Origin: Hymenolepis diminuta
Lineage: Eukaryota > Platyhelminthes > Cestoda > Cyclophyllidea > Hymenolepididae
Assembly (NCBI GenBank): GCA_900708905.1
Contig: CAADRB010000027.1
Coordinates: 1,108,499 to 1,172,498 of the forward strand
Length of the DNA: 64,000 nt
Direction: 5' to 3'
The position numbers and the translations under genes are program-made. Positions 34,146-47,895 of this stretch are shown one piece after another. The first letter of the stretch is position 1. The number at the start of each line of letters is the position of its first letter. The notes under the pieces are model-generated. The model saw nothing but the letters and a program-made list of their open reading frames with translations, searched no databases and was not told the origin of the DNA.

Positions 34146-37100
34146 GAAACATAATAAGCATCAATAAGTAAAGACATGGGCACTTATTAGTATATTGATG
34201 TTAGTGGGTGGTGGGTGTGGTTACTCAAGGCAAGTGCACTTGTAACAATCGGATTATAACAGCTACACTTTCCTCATCATGGATCATATGTTAGCAGTGT
34301 GATCAAAAATATTTCCACTCAACATGCACACTGACTTAGTGCTGACGAAATATTTCAAAAAGGTGATAAGTTATTTACGAAAATAACTAACCGTTGTTGT
34401 TATTGTAAAACAGCATTGAAATTTCGTGTGATCTCAGATGGAAAATAACCGATACACCTTGCGTGATGCTTTTAGTTAGTATTCCGGCGCTCCCTGTGTG
34501 ACAAAGAAAACACCAAATTCCATTCGTGTGACTGTCCTACGGCTGGTACGAATTCCGAAATGTTATGAATCAATGGCCGTAAAGTAATTTGGAGGGAAGG
34601 AATTTTTTAAAACATCACAAACTTGTTATGCCGCGAATTCTACTGAAACAGCATTGTTTTAATTTCAGGCGTATTTTTAATAGGGTCTTCAAATATGACA
34701 GCCAAATTATTTGTTGATTACCCACCGCAAGGCAAAAATAACCACAATTTTTCATTATTGAAAAGCGTCTAAATCCAGAGAACACTAAAGCAGTCCAATG
34801 AGAGTTATGGGTAGGGGAACGAGTAGAAAATAAGGTCTGAGTCCTGGAAAATTTAATATGCGGGTTCAAAATACGCGCTTTTATTAAAGTTTGGATATAG
34901 TCCATTCCCCAAAGTTCTAATGGTCTCATATTCAAATTTCGGTATTTCTTTTCTGTTTTCTGGGTGAATTAATGTTCGAGGAGTCCACGGTTTTTTGACC
35001 AGTTGATTAATTTAAATGGTTTACAACCATTTCAGAAACACTCTTCTTCTAAGAGTCAAGATACGGACAGGATGATAAGAGCCAACACGATTTTTTACAT
35101 AGCGGAGCTCACTGGAGTTTGCTCACTGTAGTCGAACATTCTAAGGTACAAACCGGACAAAAGATTAATCGTTATAGATATTTTTCTATATATCATTAAG
35201 CTTGTGAGACTTTGCATTCATCATTGATACTTTATTAGCCTACCTAATATGAAATTCGATTACGTTGGGAGTTAATTTAAATGCCTTTGAGTAAAAATTT
35301 TTTCGAGATAGATCACATGTGTATTGTATCTTTCACATCGAAACCGCAGAAAGAAGTTGAGATACTTCTTACTTTTAAAATCGCAGTTTCTTGTGATATG
35401 TGCATATTTAGTTACTTGAGGGTCTCAAATCTGGGCCATTAACATTATAAGATCACTAACTTTACATATATGCCTACATTTCTTAAAAAAGACAAAGTGA
35501 GAAAGAGAAATAAATCTGCTATTTTAATGTACACAAATAGAGATTAAAATATTGGTTCAGTATTCTATGCTCAATTTTCTGCAGGCGATAAAATGTTTAA
35601 CTCTTCAGATCCGAGTTTCAATGTTGTGCAAATTAGTAAAATACTTTTTGATTTTCTACAAAGATTATGAGACAAATTGGTAGTCAGAAGACTACAGTGC
35701 CAGCGCAGTAGTTAACATGCTCATCTGTGAAGTTCGATGCTCACGTGTGTAAACCCAGTGTGCAGGATGACCAATGACTGATAGAGTGGAAGAATTTGAG
35801 TTTCTCATCATAGGCCTCTGTAGCGGATGCTACATCAATAAGCCTTTTTGCTGCTGCTAGCTAATCCTCCTAAGCAGTCCGGATAGCGTCTAGCAGGATC
35901 CTCTATTATAAGTTTGCTCCCAAAATTAGCTAGGCTGCTCCCAAAGTAGCGAGAACAAGAAAGACGTGGAGTGGAGAGGGTTTATTGCTCCATATGCGAT
36001 GAGAGAGAAAGAATTTCATTTTATAAGTGTGAACAGAGCTCCTTATGAGATGTTGTCCACGAGCTTGGTTCTTATATACAAACAACGCTAAGATACAGGG
36101 ATAGTGACTGCTGATTGCCTGGAGGCCTCTGCAGGCGAACACCACACCTTCATAGTACTATCTCTCTTGCCAAAATGGGTGTTAAAACATTCGTGTATTA
36201 CATTACGATCACTAGGATTTGCCGTATTCTTCCATTATCTATGATAATCTGTGATTAATTAAATAAAAATAGCTACAATACTGGTAAAAAGTTTGCTATT
36301 GTCTTCTCTCTCTATATAAGTTTGTGATTGTTCTGGAAAACAAAAATAATATTTGTCAAATTGTGGGTGTATTCTCTCGTATACATTTTAATGTGCACCT
36401 GTTATAGAACACAAAGTGGTTTAAGTGTACTCGGTGTATATTTTCCTAGATTTACATCTTGATCAAAAGTACAGTGTATTTATTTGTGCGTTTTCCCTTT
36501 CCTCCATCATTCACCTGACCTGTCTGTGGCATCTAATTCTTGGTTTATTTTAAAAAAGTCCTAGTTAAAATATTATATCCAGATTTATTTTATTCAAAAT
36601 TTGCGCCCACATTTTAAACTTTGAGATATAAGCCACCAAGTTTGGTATCAAATTCCGGATATTTTATTTTAGTAATTAATTAAATATGTGAGAAGGTATA
36701 CATATGTAGGAAAAGCCCCTTATTTGACCCAAGACAATGACGCAATACTCCGGTTTCCTTTCTCACTGCCATTTAGGGGTGGTTCTCAAACTCATCTTTA
36801 ATCCAATTATTTAACTGTTGGTCATATTTCTCAGGAATGTTAATGAAAATCTTCTTATTTCTCCTTATAGGATGGATTAAAAAGGTCCCACCTTTGACAA
36901 ATTGTAACTCGGTATTGATCCAATTAACTTCTTAAAAAATGCAAATTGATAAGGCAAGTGTATTCATTGTTTTCCGATCATTTTATCTTGAATTTTAAAG
37001 CCGATTACCAAATCGATTAATTCAATAAGTGCAACAATATATTACGACTAAAATTAATAATAATGTACCAGGCTAACATCATGTGTACGTATGCTTCTTA

Positions 37101-40100
37101 ATTTATATTGATCTTAAATCAATTTGTTAGTAGACTGGCAGGTCCATAAGTAATTGGTACCGAAGTGTGCACAATGAATCCGAGGCTAAAAGTATGCCTT
37201 CCAGGAGGAACATTTTCAACCTTAGGTTGTAAGTGCACACGATTAATTTGCAGTAAATTGAGGATAATTGCCTCATTGAAAAGATCACCCACATTAAATG
37301 TTGTGTGTACCTTCTTAAAATATGCCTTAGTGTGTTTTAAAAATTAATTGATTGATAGACAACAGGATGTTCATAAAATACTCACCTACAAATCTCAGTT
37401 TTGAAGTAGGCTACATATTATTCCATCAATATCTTAAGGGACTTTCAGTACAAATAATTATTTATTTTTACAAGTCAGTAGTTTAATACAAAATAATATA
37501 TTGAAGGGTTTATCAGATTATTATTCCCTCAGTCCACTGACTCGGTTATCTCGCTTGTTTAACTGCTCGATAATTGTCTGACTGAATATGGTTACTTACA
37601 AACTATTCTCAATAAGTTAAACCAAACTACACCGACATTTTGGTCACCCACCTGTTCTAAATTTGCATACCTTTGTGTCATGCAGATTTCGAAGTGGGTG
37701 TCACTTGCCCTATGCTCAATAATCGCAGTTTCTCAAATATTATTTCAGGTAAAATAATTGAAAAAAAAGTTTATTTATCTGATAAGAGGAGCGAAATGAA
37801 AGAGATGTATGGGAGTTTTGTTGAGATTTAAGCTGAAAAGACCTGTACCACCCATTAAGTACTATAATTGAATATCGGCTTTGTGAAATACAAGTGTCAA
37901 TTTCAATTTCGTTTAGTCTTCACTAACAGAATGTTAGCCTCTCCACCAAAACATTCGTGTTGATTCTCGTCGTGTCAAAGTTTAGTAAGAAGAATTAGTC
38001 AAGGCACCGCTTAAACAGATATTCAAAGTAGTATAGAGGCAATACCTTCTCATTCTATTTGAAAATTTAGAAATCTGTTTGGTTTTCTAATTTCCAATTC
38101 GCAATGCCAAAGGTTTCAAAGCGGAATAATTCTCTACCTTAAAAGCTTTTGAACAAATAGGGAAGGTTATGCTTATTGCGAAACGGTAATATAAAATAAT
38201 GGGAATGTTTCGCTCTATTTTCATTCAAAGAAAGATCGGGGCATTCATTGTGGAAATTAGCATCCGAAGAATAAATGTCAAAAGTCAAATGAAAGACTGG
38301 ATAGATCATCAAATGAATGACGAATATATTTTTCAACTGCTTAGCTACTTTTATTACCCTTAATCTCTATTGCATGAGGTGCAATAATATGGCTCAGTTC
38401 CATGACTGAAACTGCCATCCTTCACCTTTAAGATAGGTGCTAAGGTTTCATGATAAACCATGGATCATGTGGAAATCGATAAAAATGTTTGTAAACCGCC
38501 CTTTTCACTCCCACAAGGTCGAGTTGGGAAGGCATGGGGACAACCTTATCTGCCACAAACTTATCAATCAAAGATGATAAAAAATTTCAATGAGGATGAT
38601 TGCCTAAGTTAACACAAGAAAAAACCTTTCATCCTAGTGTTGGTTAGTGGTCAGTTTGTCCTTAAATGTCCCTACATGGATGACCTGCTATGCCAATTAT
38701 CGGGCATAAAATTGGGAAAAATGTTCAAGAAGTTTCCTCTTCGCCTCCTGATTGTATTGCAAAATGAGAGGAGACGAAAGGAATACAAAGATATCTATCC
38801 TAAAACGGAATTGAAATCAGATCTTGGTGTTTTTCTCAATGACATTTATCGCTTTACTTTGGCCTCTATTTGTAGAGTAGTATGTAATCGACGATTACAG
38901 GTTTTGCACAAATACAGATTCCGAATGTGGAATTTTCTTTTATTTCCTACTGGTTGTTTAGTGAAGCACAGAGGGGAAGTATTTTTTTTATCCTATCCCA
39001 CCCCAATTGATTTCGAACCTATTTCCTTAAAGCAGCTAATGCAGATTTATTAGCTTTTACTGGTTACATCTGATCAGTTTCCATTAACCAAATGCGATAA
39101 GGCATTTTTTCTTCAGTAAGGTGAGAGGATTTGACTGCAAATGAGCATAATAAGTTAACAGTAATCTTAAAATACAACTTTTAAATTCGAGAAAAGAATC
39201 GCAGATGAAAAATATTAAATTAATTCCAATCATCTGCTGAGATCGTGTGAATTAAAAAAGAGGAGTGTTTTGACAGCTTTTAAAAAAATGTTGAGGTCCA
39301 AATTAACACTTCTTAATTTACCAGGTTGACTCAATTAGGACCTAAAAGTAGGTGTCTATCGTGCTTGGTGTAATAAAGTAAATGCATAACTGAATTTTTG
39401 ATACGTTGAAAGTCATAAAAAGGCGTATTTCAATCATCAGGATGACCTTGAGCGTTACTGGAGCAATTCTCACGTTAAAATGCCGCATATTGAATTAGTC
39501 AGTTAGCAGTCAAACAGTCAATGTTTGTCATCATTTTCCTCGATTTAAATAACCTGTCTATTAGTGAAATAGGATAGCACTTTTTCTTATCTCATTTTTC
39601 TCAGTATGTCAGAATAAGTGGAAATTAAGTTTTATATCGATCTAGTCTGATCGTCTTCTCTTTAACAATTAACTTACCCCTTATGCGACGGCTGGCGGCC
39701 GTCTGAAAATAAGTAAGGGAGATATTCACCGATATTTGTGTCGGCTAATTCCATACGATTTTAGTTGCATAGTGAGCAGCGAGTGATTTCAGTGTAAACG
39801 TACAATCTTTTGCTCAAATTTTTGTAATATGCTTAAACCCGTTGACGTCTAAAGTCGATACGTGCTTTTATCACATTATTTTTTTAAATGTCAACTGAGC
39901 CATTCATCCAGAAGATTCTCACCTGACTAACTAAATTTCGATTTTACCGAAATCGATCATGTAACAAGTGTTTCATTTACAGTAGTAAGTTGTGCTTACT
40001 ACTTACTTGTGACAAAATGATACCACTTGTACGAGAAAATTTGCAATTTTTCTGTGCATGACCTAGAAGCGAATCAATATCATTTAAATTAATGATATTT

Positions 40101-42302
40101 TAACCTATTTTAATCGATCAATTCAATGAATATACCTTGGAGATCAAATATTTCTCATAATTCTCGCTTACTGAATAGGTAAAAATAGGTTGATATCACT
40201 GTGTAACAATCGGTTTTATTGGACAGTTACGTCATGTCTACTCTGTCCGTTTTGATCCACAAAACATTACTTAAGGGGAATTTTCGATCACACATTTTTT
40301 ACGATAATTGATATCTATTGACCATAACGTCTCTTCACAGCTCTTGAGTCTCCACTTAAATTTGTTTCAAAATCGATCAACATTGGTATTTCACTCACTG
40401 AAATAGTGCTGTTTTAGTGATTTTTTGAAGACAATATTCCATATTTATTGTTTAAGTCTGGCTGGGTTCGTTCGAGCATAAATAAGGCCCTGGATGAGAT
40501 AGAAATGACATGATAATTCTCGTGTCATGTCGAAAACATCTGAGATGTGTAAACTTATCGGTCTGATGAAAACGCATAATTTCTCAAGGGTGTCGCCAAA
40601 TGCAGTAAAAAATCTTGGAATTTGTCTGAAAATCCACCTCATCTTCTTATACAACAAATTCCTCTTTGGCTATCAATTGCGAAATATGGTCTAGGAGAAA
40701 CTTGAACAGATGGTAAGTAAGACGTCAAAGGAAATCCATAGGATTCTAAAACGGAATTTCAAAGGAATATTTACAGGAGATTTATGAAATGGCCAGAGAT
40801 GTATGAATGCTATGGATTCAAATTCCTCTTCAATAGTCGGGAAAAAAAACGGGCATGTTATTTATCTACACTTGAATGTATCGCCTATCCTTGATACGAA
40901 GAGTATGGCTATCAACACGTCCTATCAAAAATAAATAGAAAAAATATATGTATGCATTTTGGGATGGAACCATTTATTGCAAATGCCGAAAACGTCCCTC
41001 ATCAAATGATTACTATAAGCCTATGCTACGTTTTAAATACCTTTACCAGTCCCATCAACTTGACCATAGTTTCCTGTCCTGGTTTTTTGACATTTGAAAG
41101 AGAAAAAAAGAGCTTAAGTTTTATGACCGATCATTCAAATTAATCAACCGGCCAACAAGCATTGAACACCGTGGGCAAAAAGTTGCTCAATAATCCAGGG
41201 AACGTGAAACGGTAAACTAACCATTAAGTAAACATTGTACAACACAAATCCAAAAGTCGAACGAAGTGAGACTCGTCGAAGCCCTTTCGATCTCCCACAT
41301 TTTATCTCTCATTGAATTTCCCTATTCTTCCATTTCAGTAGATTTTTCACAGTGAAAAATTGTAAAACTATTTTGCCTTGCAATGAGTAATAATAAAATA
41401 TAATGCTTTGTAAATATTCTCTTAACTCCTTAAATGCTAACTGATTTATTTTTTTGCATTATTTCCTCGTTCTCTCGGGATTGCTCTTTTTTTACTTCTT
41501 TAGCCAATTTATCCCAGCTTTCGGATGCCAGAGAAATAGATTTATTTTTTCCACTTTTCCTTTTGCAAATGGGTCTGTTCGTATGCATCGAACGAACCAG
41601 CGTTTTCCATGTGTCACTTTTAACCCCATTTGTTGAAGGGAAATGTTAGCAGAAAAAAAATATTGAATATCTTAAAAGGCTTTCGAGGAAGAAAGATAAG
41701 GTTATCGTGGCATATCAACTGATTTTAAGCTCTTTTTCTTCAGTCATCTAATTCATATCTTTTAATTAGGCTTTCATACTCAGAATTGACCCATTTAATT
41801 GGAAATCTTCATTTTCATTGACTTCCCATATTTTATATAATTGAATTGAGAACCCTAATCTCCATAACTTTCCCAAACATGAGTATAAATTTAGCCTCAT
41901 GTAGCATTTTATGCAGGGTCATCAACTGTTTTTTTTTTCGAATATTATTTTCGGTATCTCAAGATCGTATGATTAAAGTACAATTTTCGAGATAACAGTT
42001 GTTGAAATATTTCGTACAATGTTTGCTTGGTGAATTTTTTTTGCTATCTAATTAAATATAACTTACCCGCTAAATCTATAACAATTATATGACGGAGTTT
42101 ATTCCTAAATTTTGACCTAATTTAGCTGAAGGCTTTTGTGGTTAAAATAACAAATAACGGTTGGTAGGTAAAAATTAGCAACAGTAATAATAGTCGCCAA
42201 TTCGTAGCTGTTTGAGTTAGAGCTAAGAATTGTGGGGCAGAGCACTAAGAATTGATTAGACCAAAATGTATTCAAGGAAGTCACAACGAAGATTGAAGTG
42301 AG

Positions 42303-42324
42303 TGAGAGAGAGAGGGGGGGGGGG
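42303..42324 (+). repeat. (GA)n tract running into a G homopolymer
   Basis: Simple-sequence tract of GAGAGAGAGA followed by eleven G residues. It lies just left of family A copy 2, and copies of that repeat elsewhere have purine-rich left flanks too, so it may have arisen within the element. Confidence 0.8.
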
Positions 42325-42395
42325 AAGATGGCTGAGGAACAGAGATGAGAGGGAAGCTTAGAAGTCGGTAACTGACACGTATGCGTTGTGTTTTG

Positions 42396-42634
42396 AGTGG
42401 AAAAACAAAGACGGTTTTGTATGAGTCATTTGGGTAAGGACACGCGAGAACATGAGCGCAGATGTACTTTTAAGCGAAACGAGGCGGAATAGAAAGGGGG
42501 GAATCGATGGGCGCGTTTAAACATGGCAGATCGGGGTTTTGCGTCATACGAACATAAAAGTCGTGACTGCGGCCTTGTGGATGAAAAACGAAGTATTGTC
42601 ATAGAGAATGCGAATAAAGGATAATTCTGGAAAT
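42396..42634 (+). repeat. Family A dispersed repeat, copy 2
   Basis: This has the same ordered blocks as 585-780 and on the same strand: AACAAAGACGG, GCGCAGATGTACTTTTAAGCG, AAACATGGCAGATCG, GTTTTGCGTCAT, GTCGTGACTGCGGC, and the end block GCGAATAAAGGATAATTCTGG. It diverges from the other copies by many substitutions and small gaps and has no open frame in common with them. Confidence 0.6.
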
Positions 42635-45600
42635 TATAGAGTCCTCCTTCAAGCTATGGTCTTAAAAACCGGTTGCTGACCCAATTTAAGATAATAGATT
42701 CTTCCCAGCATTTTATTTTAAACATGAAGAAGGAAAATTAATAAAGCATCCAAGATTAGGCATGCTGTATTAAAGACTATACGGCTGATCGATATCTTTT
42801 ATGCATGATGAGTCAGAGCCGGAGACGTACCAGAAAGTAAATGGGGTCAAAGTACGCGTAGGCATCACCTCTCTGATCTCTTGACGGTCATGGCTATTCA
42901 TGAATGATCCCAAGTCTTTAGTGTAAAGTGTTTATAGACATCTCCAGCGCATAGCAATTGGTATAAAAACCAAATTTAAAAGGTAGTACAGGACTTTCTT
43001 TTTGTTAAAATATGATCTGCACGCCCACCGATCCCCATATGACGAAACCATGAAACACATGTTTGTATTCATCTTGCAATATAGCAGAATATTGCTAAAT
43101 TGTAAATCTAAATTTTCTCTGGGACTAATCTTGCAAGGCAGACATTTTTGAATCATGTGATTAGACACGATTGTTCTAGCGGGAAAGGGAAGGGAGAAAG
43201 GGATCATGAAAAAGGATCACACGCCACTTCTACTATACTGCAGCTACACGCTCTAGCATGGACTGCGCGTAAACTAATACGCACTTGGTTACACGGTCAT
43301 CCACTGCTTCAATACGTCTCCTTCCTATTAACATCCATAGAAATTACAAAATTTTGCACTTAGAATTCCATCATTGTGATGATCCAGCATTGTTACACAC
43401 AAAATATTATCGAAAACCGACATCCCCTTAACAGGCAGACTGTATGAAACTGCTTTTACAAAAGATGGGTTGTAATAAATCATCAATTTAGAATAGCCAT
43501 TTAAATGATCAAGCCAGTGATTGAAAAGATAATTCATAAGAAATATAGTAAAAAAGTATTCAAAAAACGTTTACACGAGAGTGTTATTTTATAGTACTCT
43601 CACGTAAAAAAGGTGGTCAATTTTGTGCATAACCCTGTAGGTGCAATAGCATTAGTGGTTGGATTTTGCAGGAGGTACTACAATTAATAGTGCATATGAT
43701 TAGTTTTGTAGGATTAATTATAAAACTTTATGAATACAAGCCGAAGATCCTTTCCATTCAAATGGTCACATTAAAGTAGAAGACTAGTAGTGGGTGGTTA
43801 AAGAGCATTTGGAGAAGTGATAATTAAAAGGAAAAACTTAGAATCAGGAAAAGTCCGATTAAAAACAAGGCCGTAGCTCTTTGTTCCCTTCATTCACCGC
43901 CCTTGCCCAACCATGATTAATGTAGATAAACCATTTCATTAAGACAAAACAGTGGGCTATTACTGAGCCAATACCAATTAGACCTCTGACCTCGGCTATT
44001 TTTATATAGGCTAAGATACGTTTTAGCAATTGCAGGAATGACCCCTTAAATCATTCTGATGATGTCACTCGCACAACATTGCTCATATATAATGAATGAC
44101 GTGTCATGAAAGACCATTTCTAAAAATTGGAGATTTATCACAGATTTCAATGTCTAGACAGGTTGAATGCGTCAGTCAAACCGATCAGACCGTCAAAATG
44201 GAGTGAAAAGATTAATTTTTTTATTCAACTTAAACCTACTGAGAGTTTTTTTGCAAAATATGACCAATTTTTCCCAAGTACATTTCTTCCTTCCTGACTA
44301 TTCAGATCACATTGATCGATACGGTTTTCGAGTCTTGATCAGATCTCATATTCATATTAGTTATTAAGTTATATTCTAAGAACGGGCTGTGGGTTTGTCT
44401 AGAAGAATTTATGCGAATTTGCTGCCCTATATCTCTAGAATGTTCCAATCACACAATGGCAATTGTAGGCCACTAAATTACGGATGGAGAAATTATTGTC
44501 ACGTAATTTCGGAGTTTTGTGTGCGTATTTTGTTTCGGTTTCATCGAAAATTGGAAAGGCCGCGAAGCGAAATGTTTAGGGACTTTCAAATTTTTAATTG
44601 TATAAAACAATGAATATATACATACAACATTGTAATAATCTCAGTTCAATTCTTGGACCTAAGATCGGAGAGAAATGTAGAAGGAAAAATTATTAGACAA
44701 AACATTTATCGTTTGTTACAAAACAATTTTGCTGTGTTTTTCCAGAAGTAACTTTTTCTCTCACTAGCTATATCCGTTGAATGAAAAATAATTTCCTTAA
44801 CACAGGACTAGAAAGTTGTTCCAATTTATCGCTTCTTCTATTGCTAACTTTAAAGGAAAATACTTATCAGTAAGTTCACTCTTCGCCTCCTCCTGATTTA
44901 CCATAAAGCTCGTCCCTTATTCGAAGGAATTTAATAGCCTAATTAAACCTGATTTAGAGGCCGAAGGGTCATTAAGGGATAAGGCATCGCATAGGTGGAT
45001 CTAATTAGACTACACTAAGATCAATACTGACAGTACAAATACCTTATTAGCTTCAAGTAGAATCTTTAACCCCAGATGACGCATGAATTTAGCTATTGCC
45101 TAATTTGATGCCTTTTAAATTTCAATCCATGTTCTAAATTTACAAATGCGCACAACTGATTTAGCGTCTCCAGAACTAACACACAAAAATGGTAAAAATT
45201 TCAAATTAAGTGATCAAAAGAAAACCTAATTAGGACCCAGACTTCATTTGGATCAGCATTTTTGGCCAAAAAATTCATTCACCTTTAGTGGATTTATCGA
45301 TCGATTTTCGCAGACGACTTTCATATAACTTCGTTAGCGAACCGATGATGAAATACCAACCAGCCTTAGCGCCCAGATTTCTGCCACTCCGTGTACCTTT
45401 TTATAGAACTATATTAAATACACTAGGTATACAAAGGATTTTAACATATAAAGACAGAAATAACGACACAGACCAAGTGTGTTTTATGTGGGAAAAGTAA
45501 GAACTATTAAGCATAGCAATTTAAGACCTCTTAAGAGTGCGCTTAACGACCACCTGTTGTAGCACGTTAAATGCAGGGATCGTAAACGCGCAATCCGACC

Positions 45601-46284
45601 ATTAGAAGGAGGCTACTCTCCCCCAAAAAAATAAGACAGTATCGGAACTAACATGCTGTATTGCACTTGATGAAAGACATTTTTTCGGTGTTCATGTTTT
45701 TTTTTGAAATACAGAAGTAGTAACAATTCACGTTAAGTAAAAGTCTCTAAGATAAATGCAGACTGACAGCACAGTGGTACCCGACTCCCGAGCGAAACAA
45801 CAAAGAGGGTTGAGAGACAAGGGAGATGGGGAAAGGAAGAACAGGGCTGATGACACCTTCCGGTGCCCATATTAAAGCAAAAAACCGACATTCGTCGGGA
45901 TTCTTTTTCTTCTTTTCAAAAAAAATAAATAAGAGTGGGAAGTTGTCGTCGATAAGGGAACAAGATGAAAACAAGACGGAACGTTCAAGGGTGTGGAAAT
46001 ATACATGAGAATAGCAAAATAACTGATAGGATACTACAAAAGTCCTGTACAATCACGTTTTTTGCCAAGGACAGCGACACCTCATACATACTGGGAGTAG
46101 TGAGCCATCGACTACCTTGCGCTTACGGTAGCTGCCTTGTAATTTTCGTGTTTTTTCTTCGTTGCAGGGACCCGAAAATCAGAACAAAGGGCAAAAAAGT
46201 TTGAGAGTTGAAAGGGAACTACATCGAGGTAACGGGAGCCAGGTATCAGCAAACTCAGCCGCCTAGTGAAGCAAACAAGCCTAA

Positions 46285-46290
46285 TTTAAT
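46285..46290 (-). terminator. Likely polyadenylation signal of the cyclin gene
   Basis: ATTAAA on the minus strand (TTTAAT on the plus strand) lies about 60 bases after the TAG at 46349-46351. It is the most common variant of the AATAAA signal, and no AATAAA occurs nearer. Confidence 0.4.
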
Positions 46291-46348
46291 TGAATGAGCT
46301 TACAAGACACAAAAAGTCAAACGTCTGAAACAAGTCAACGCACCACAT

Positions 46349-47661
46349 CTACTCCTCCGTTTCAGCCTCACCATTTTCACAGATTGTCTTCAATTTAGGA
46401 GGAACAGAGATTGAGACGCTGAGATGCTTGCGTTTGGTTAGGCACCACATTACTCTTGACAAAGGCACTGACGACTTGGTCGGTGAGTAACTCTCAAGAA
46501 CCCCACCCTCGTAAAGAGTTCGCGAACAAGCCTCAACTTCATCCCAACCAACCTGTAAAAGTAAAGATCAACACAATTCTCGAAATAAAAAGCTTGAGTT
46601 ATGAAATCGACAAGGTGTTATCTTACCTTGCAGAAGTCAGCGATAGGGCGTAGGTCAGCGAACTCCAAGGTCTCCAGAATCTTGAACGCTGGAGATTCAG
46701 AATCATTGACACAGGGTGGAGGACAGACCTGCTTGCAGGACACGAGTAAAGCCATAGCTAAACAGGCAGGGCGGAATTGGGCGGAGTTTGTGGAGCAGAG
46801 AGCATTCTCTACTTCACGAAGGAGAAAAGTAGGAAGCCTGACATCTTGAACTCCTCCATTTGCATCGGAGAGTAGCGCGGAGAGGAAGTCAAGAGCAGTA
46901 GCGGATGATGAACCAATGGCGGCAATCACACTAGTTCCAAGCTTCGTCAAAACTATTTGGACCATTTTGAGCAAGTCATCAGATGAGCCACCACAGTCAG
47001 CCATTCTAACGAGACTCTCCAAAGTTGGGGGCATTTGCTTGAAAATAAAGGTAAAATAAAAACCAAATTCCACGTCAAAGATATTCAAATGAACTAATGA
47101 AGATACTTACCTTATTTGGATCAAACTTAGATGCGATGTAGTAGCAAGCCATAGTAAGTATCATCATATATCTTGGCTTGACTTTGACGCGAGTGATAAA
47201 AACGTCGACCAAATAGACAGCCTTGCAAAATGTAAGGGAGGAGAGATCGTAGTAAGCTCGATGGAGGGAAAGAAGCCTTCTCAATGACTCATCTCTCATA
47301 GAAGCATCTGCTCTATCATCCTTTACCTAATACGACACGTCAGAAAAGGACAAAGAACATACCGGATTGACGGACAAAAGCCCAGAAATATTTGCGTTAA
47401 ACTGATTTTCCAGGGGTAAAATATTCGATAGGGCAAAATTTTTTCGAGTCTAAAGAAATAAAAATATTTAGGATAGCATACCGAAAAATATTTCTCATGA
47501 GCAAACACCGACGGGTAATAAAGCTGTCTGGTGAAAACTGGCGAACCATAACTTCTTAAATAGGCATTTCGAGAAATAAATTCGTAATCACTTGGAAATG
47601 CGGAAGAATGCGCAGATGATGGTACATTTGTCGAAATAGGAAGTCTTTCAGTTTCAATCAT
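46349..47661 (-). CDS. Cyclin of the G/I type, five exons
   Basis: Complement join of 46349-46552, 46627-47037, 47111-47326, 47363-47449 and 47482-47661, giving 365 residues. The introns are 32, 36, 73 and 74 bases, all GT-AG and all phase 0, and every exon keeps the frame. The first cyclin box lies at about residues 99-200 (ESLRRLLSLHRAYYDL, FCKAVYLVDVFITRVKVKPRYM, LTMACYYIASKFD). It is followed by ADCGGSSDDLLKMVQIVLTKLG, which matches the CxxSSSEIxRMExIILDKL pattern of cyclins G and I. A second cyclin fold follows (TALDFLSALLS, then LLREVENAL and CLAMALLVS). The length fits cyclin G2 and I. Such cyclins act as CDK, PP2A or stress-response regulators; that role is inferred. Placement in G rather than I is uncertain. 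The start ATG at 47661 lies directly behind an acceptor-like CCTCTAAG. Confidence 0.8.
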
Positions 47662-47770
47662 CACTTAGAGGAATTACAACCATAAAACAAAGAAAAATTA
47701 AACTATCCGAAACTATATAAGTAACAGTAACCAATCAACTGCGAGCGTCAAGTAATTTCATTGGTGGAGA
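47662..47770 (-). promoter_or_regulatory. Probable promoter region of the cyclin gene
   Basis: On the minus strand, reading toward the gene, are CCAAT at 47764-47760, GATTGG (an inverted CCAAT) at 47736-47731, a TATA-like TTATATAG at 47720-47713, a pyrimidine-rich stretch, and then CCTCTAAG two bases before the ATG. The spacing is that of a compact core promoter. The terminal AG could instead be a trans- or cis-splice acceptor. Confidence 0.35.
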
Positions 47771-47895
47771 GCATAAAATATAATTTTGGCATTTTAACAA
47801 AATTTATCTATTATAAAAATTATTTCCATACATACAAGCCGTAAAAAATTCAAAACTAATATTTTAGTTACATATATTTTGATAGTTTTAATTAG

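Larger units (their letters stand above)
22762..46284. other. Long gene-poor stretch between the mariner and the cyclin gene
   Basis: About 23.5 kb without a gene I can confirm. Named contents are weak exon candidates at 25533-25753, 28209-28274, 30714-30801, 32185-32351 and 33956-34139, family B copy 2 at 31086-31230, a GC-rich inverted repeat at 31640-31900, and family A copy 2 at 42396-42634. The 138-codon open frame at 38637-39053 has no motif. Other parts are AT-rich sequence in which I see nothing. Confidence 0.5.

Noticed and set aside
35701..35760. tRNA-like A box (TAGTTAACATG) and B box (AGTTCGATGCT), possibly a tRNA gene or SINE head.
   Set aside because: The boxes are only about 11 bases apart, too close for a tRNA, and no cloverleaf can be drawn.
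38637..39053. Open frame of 138 codons on the plus strand.
   Set aside because: It starts with a non-ATG codon, has no recognisable domain and is basic/hydrophobic in the way translated AT-rich DNA often is. It is kept only as unexplained.
42800..42845. GATGAGTC...GAAA, checked as a hammerhead core.
   Set aside because: The first core bases are wrong (CATGATGA) and the arms do not pair.
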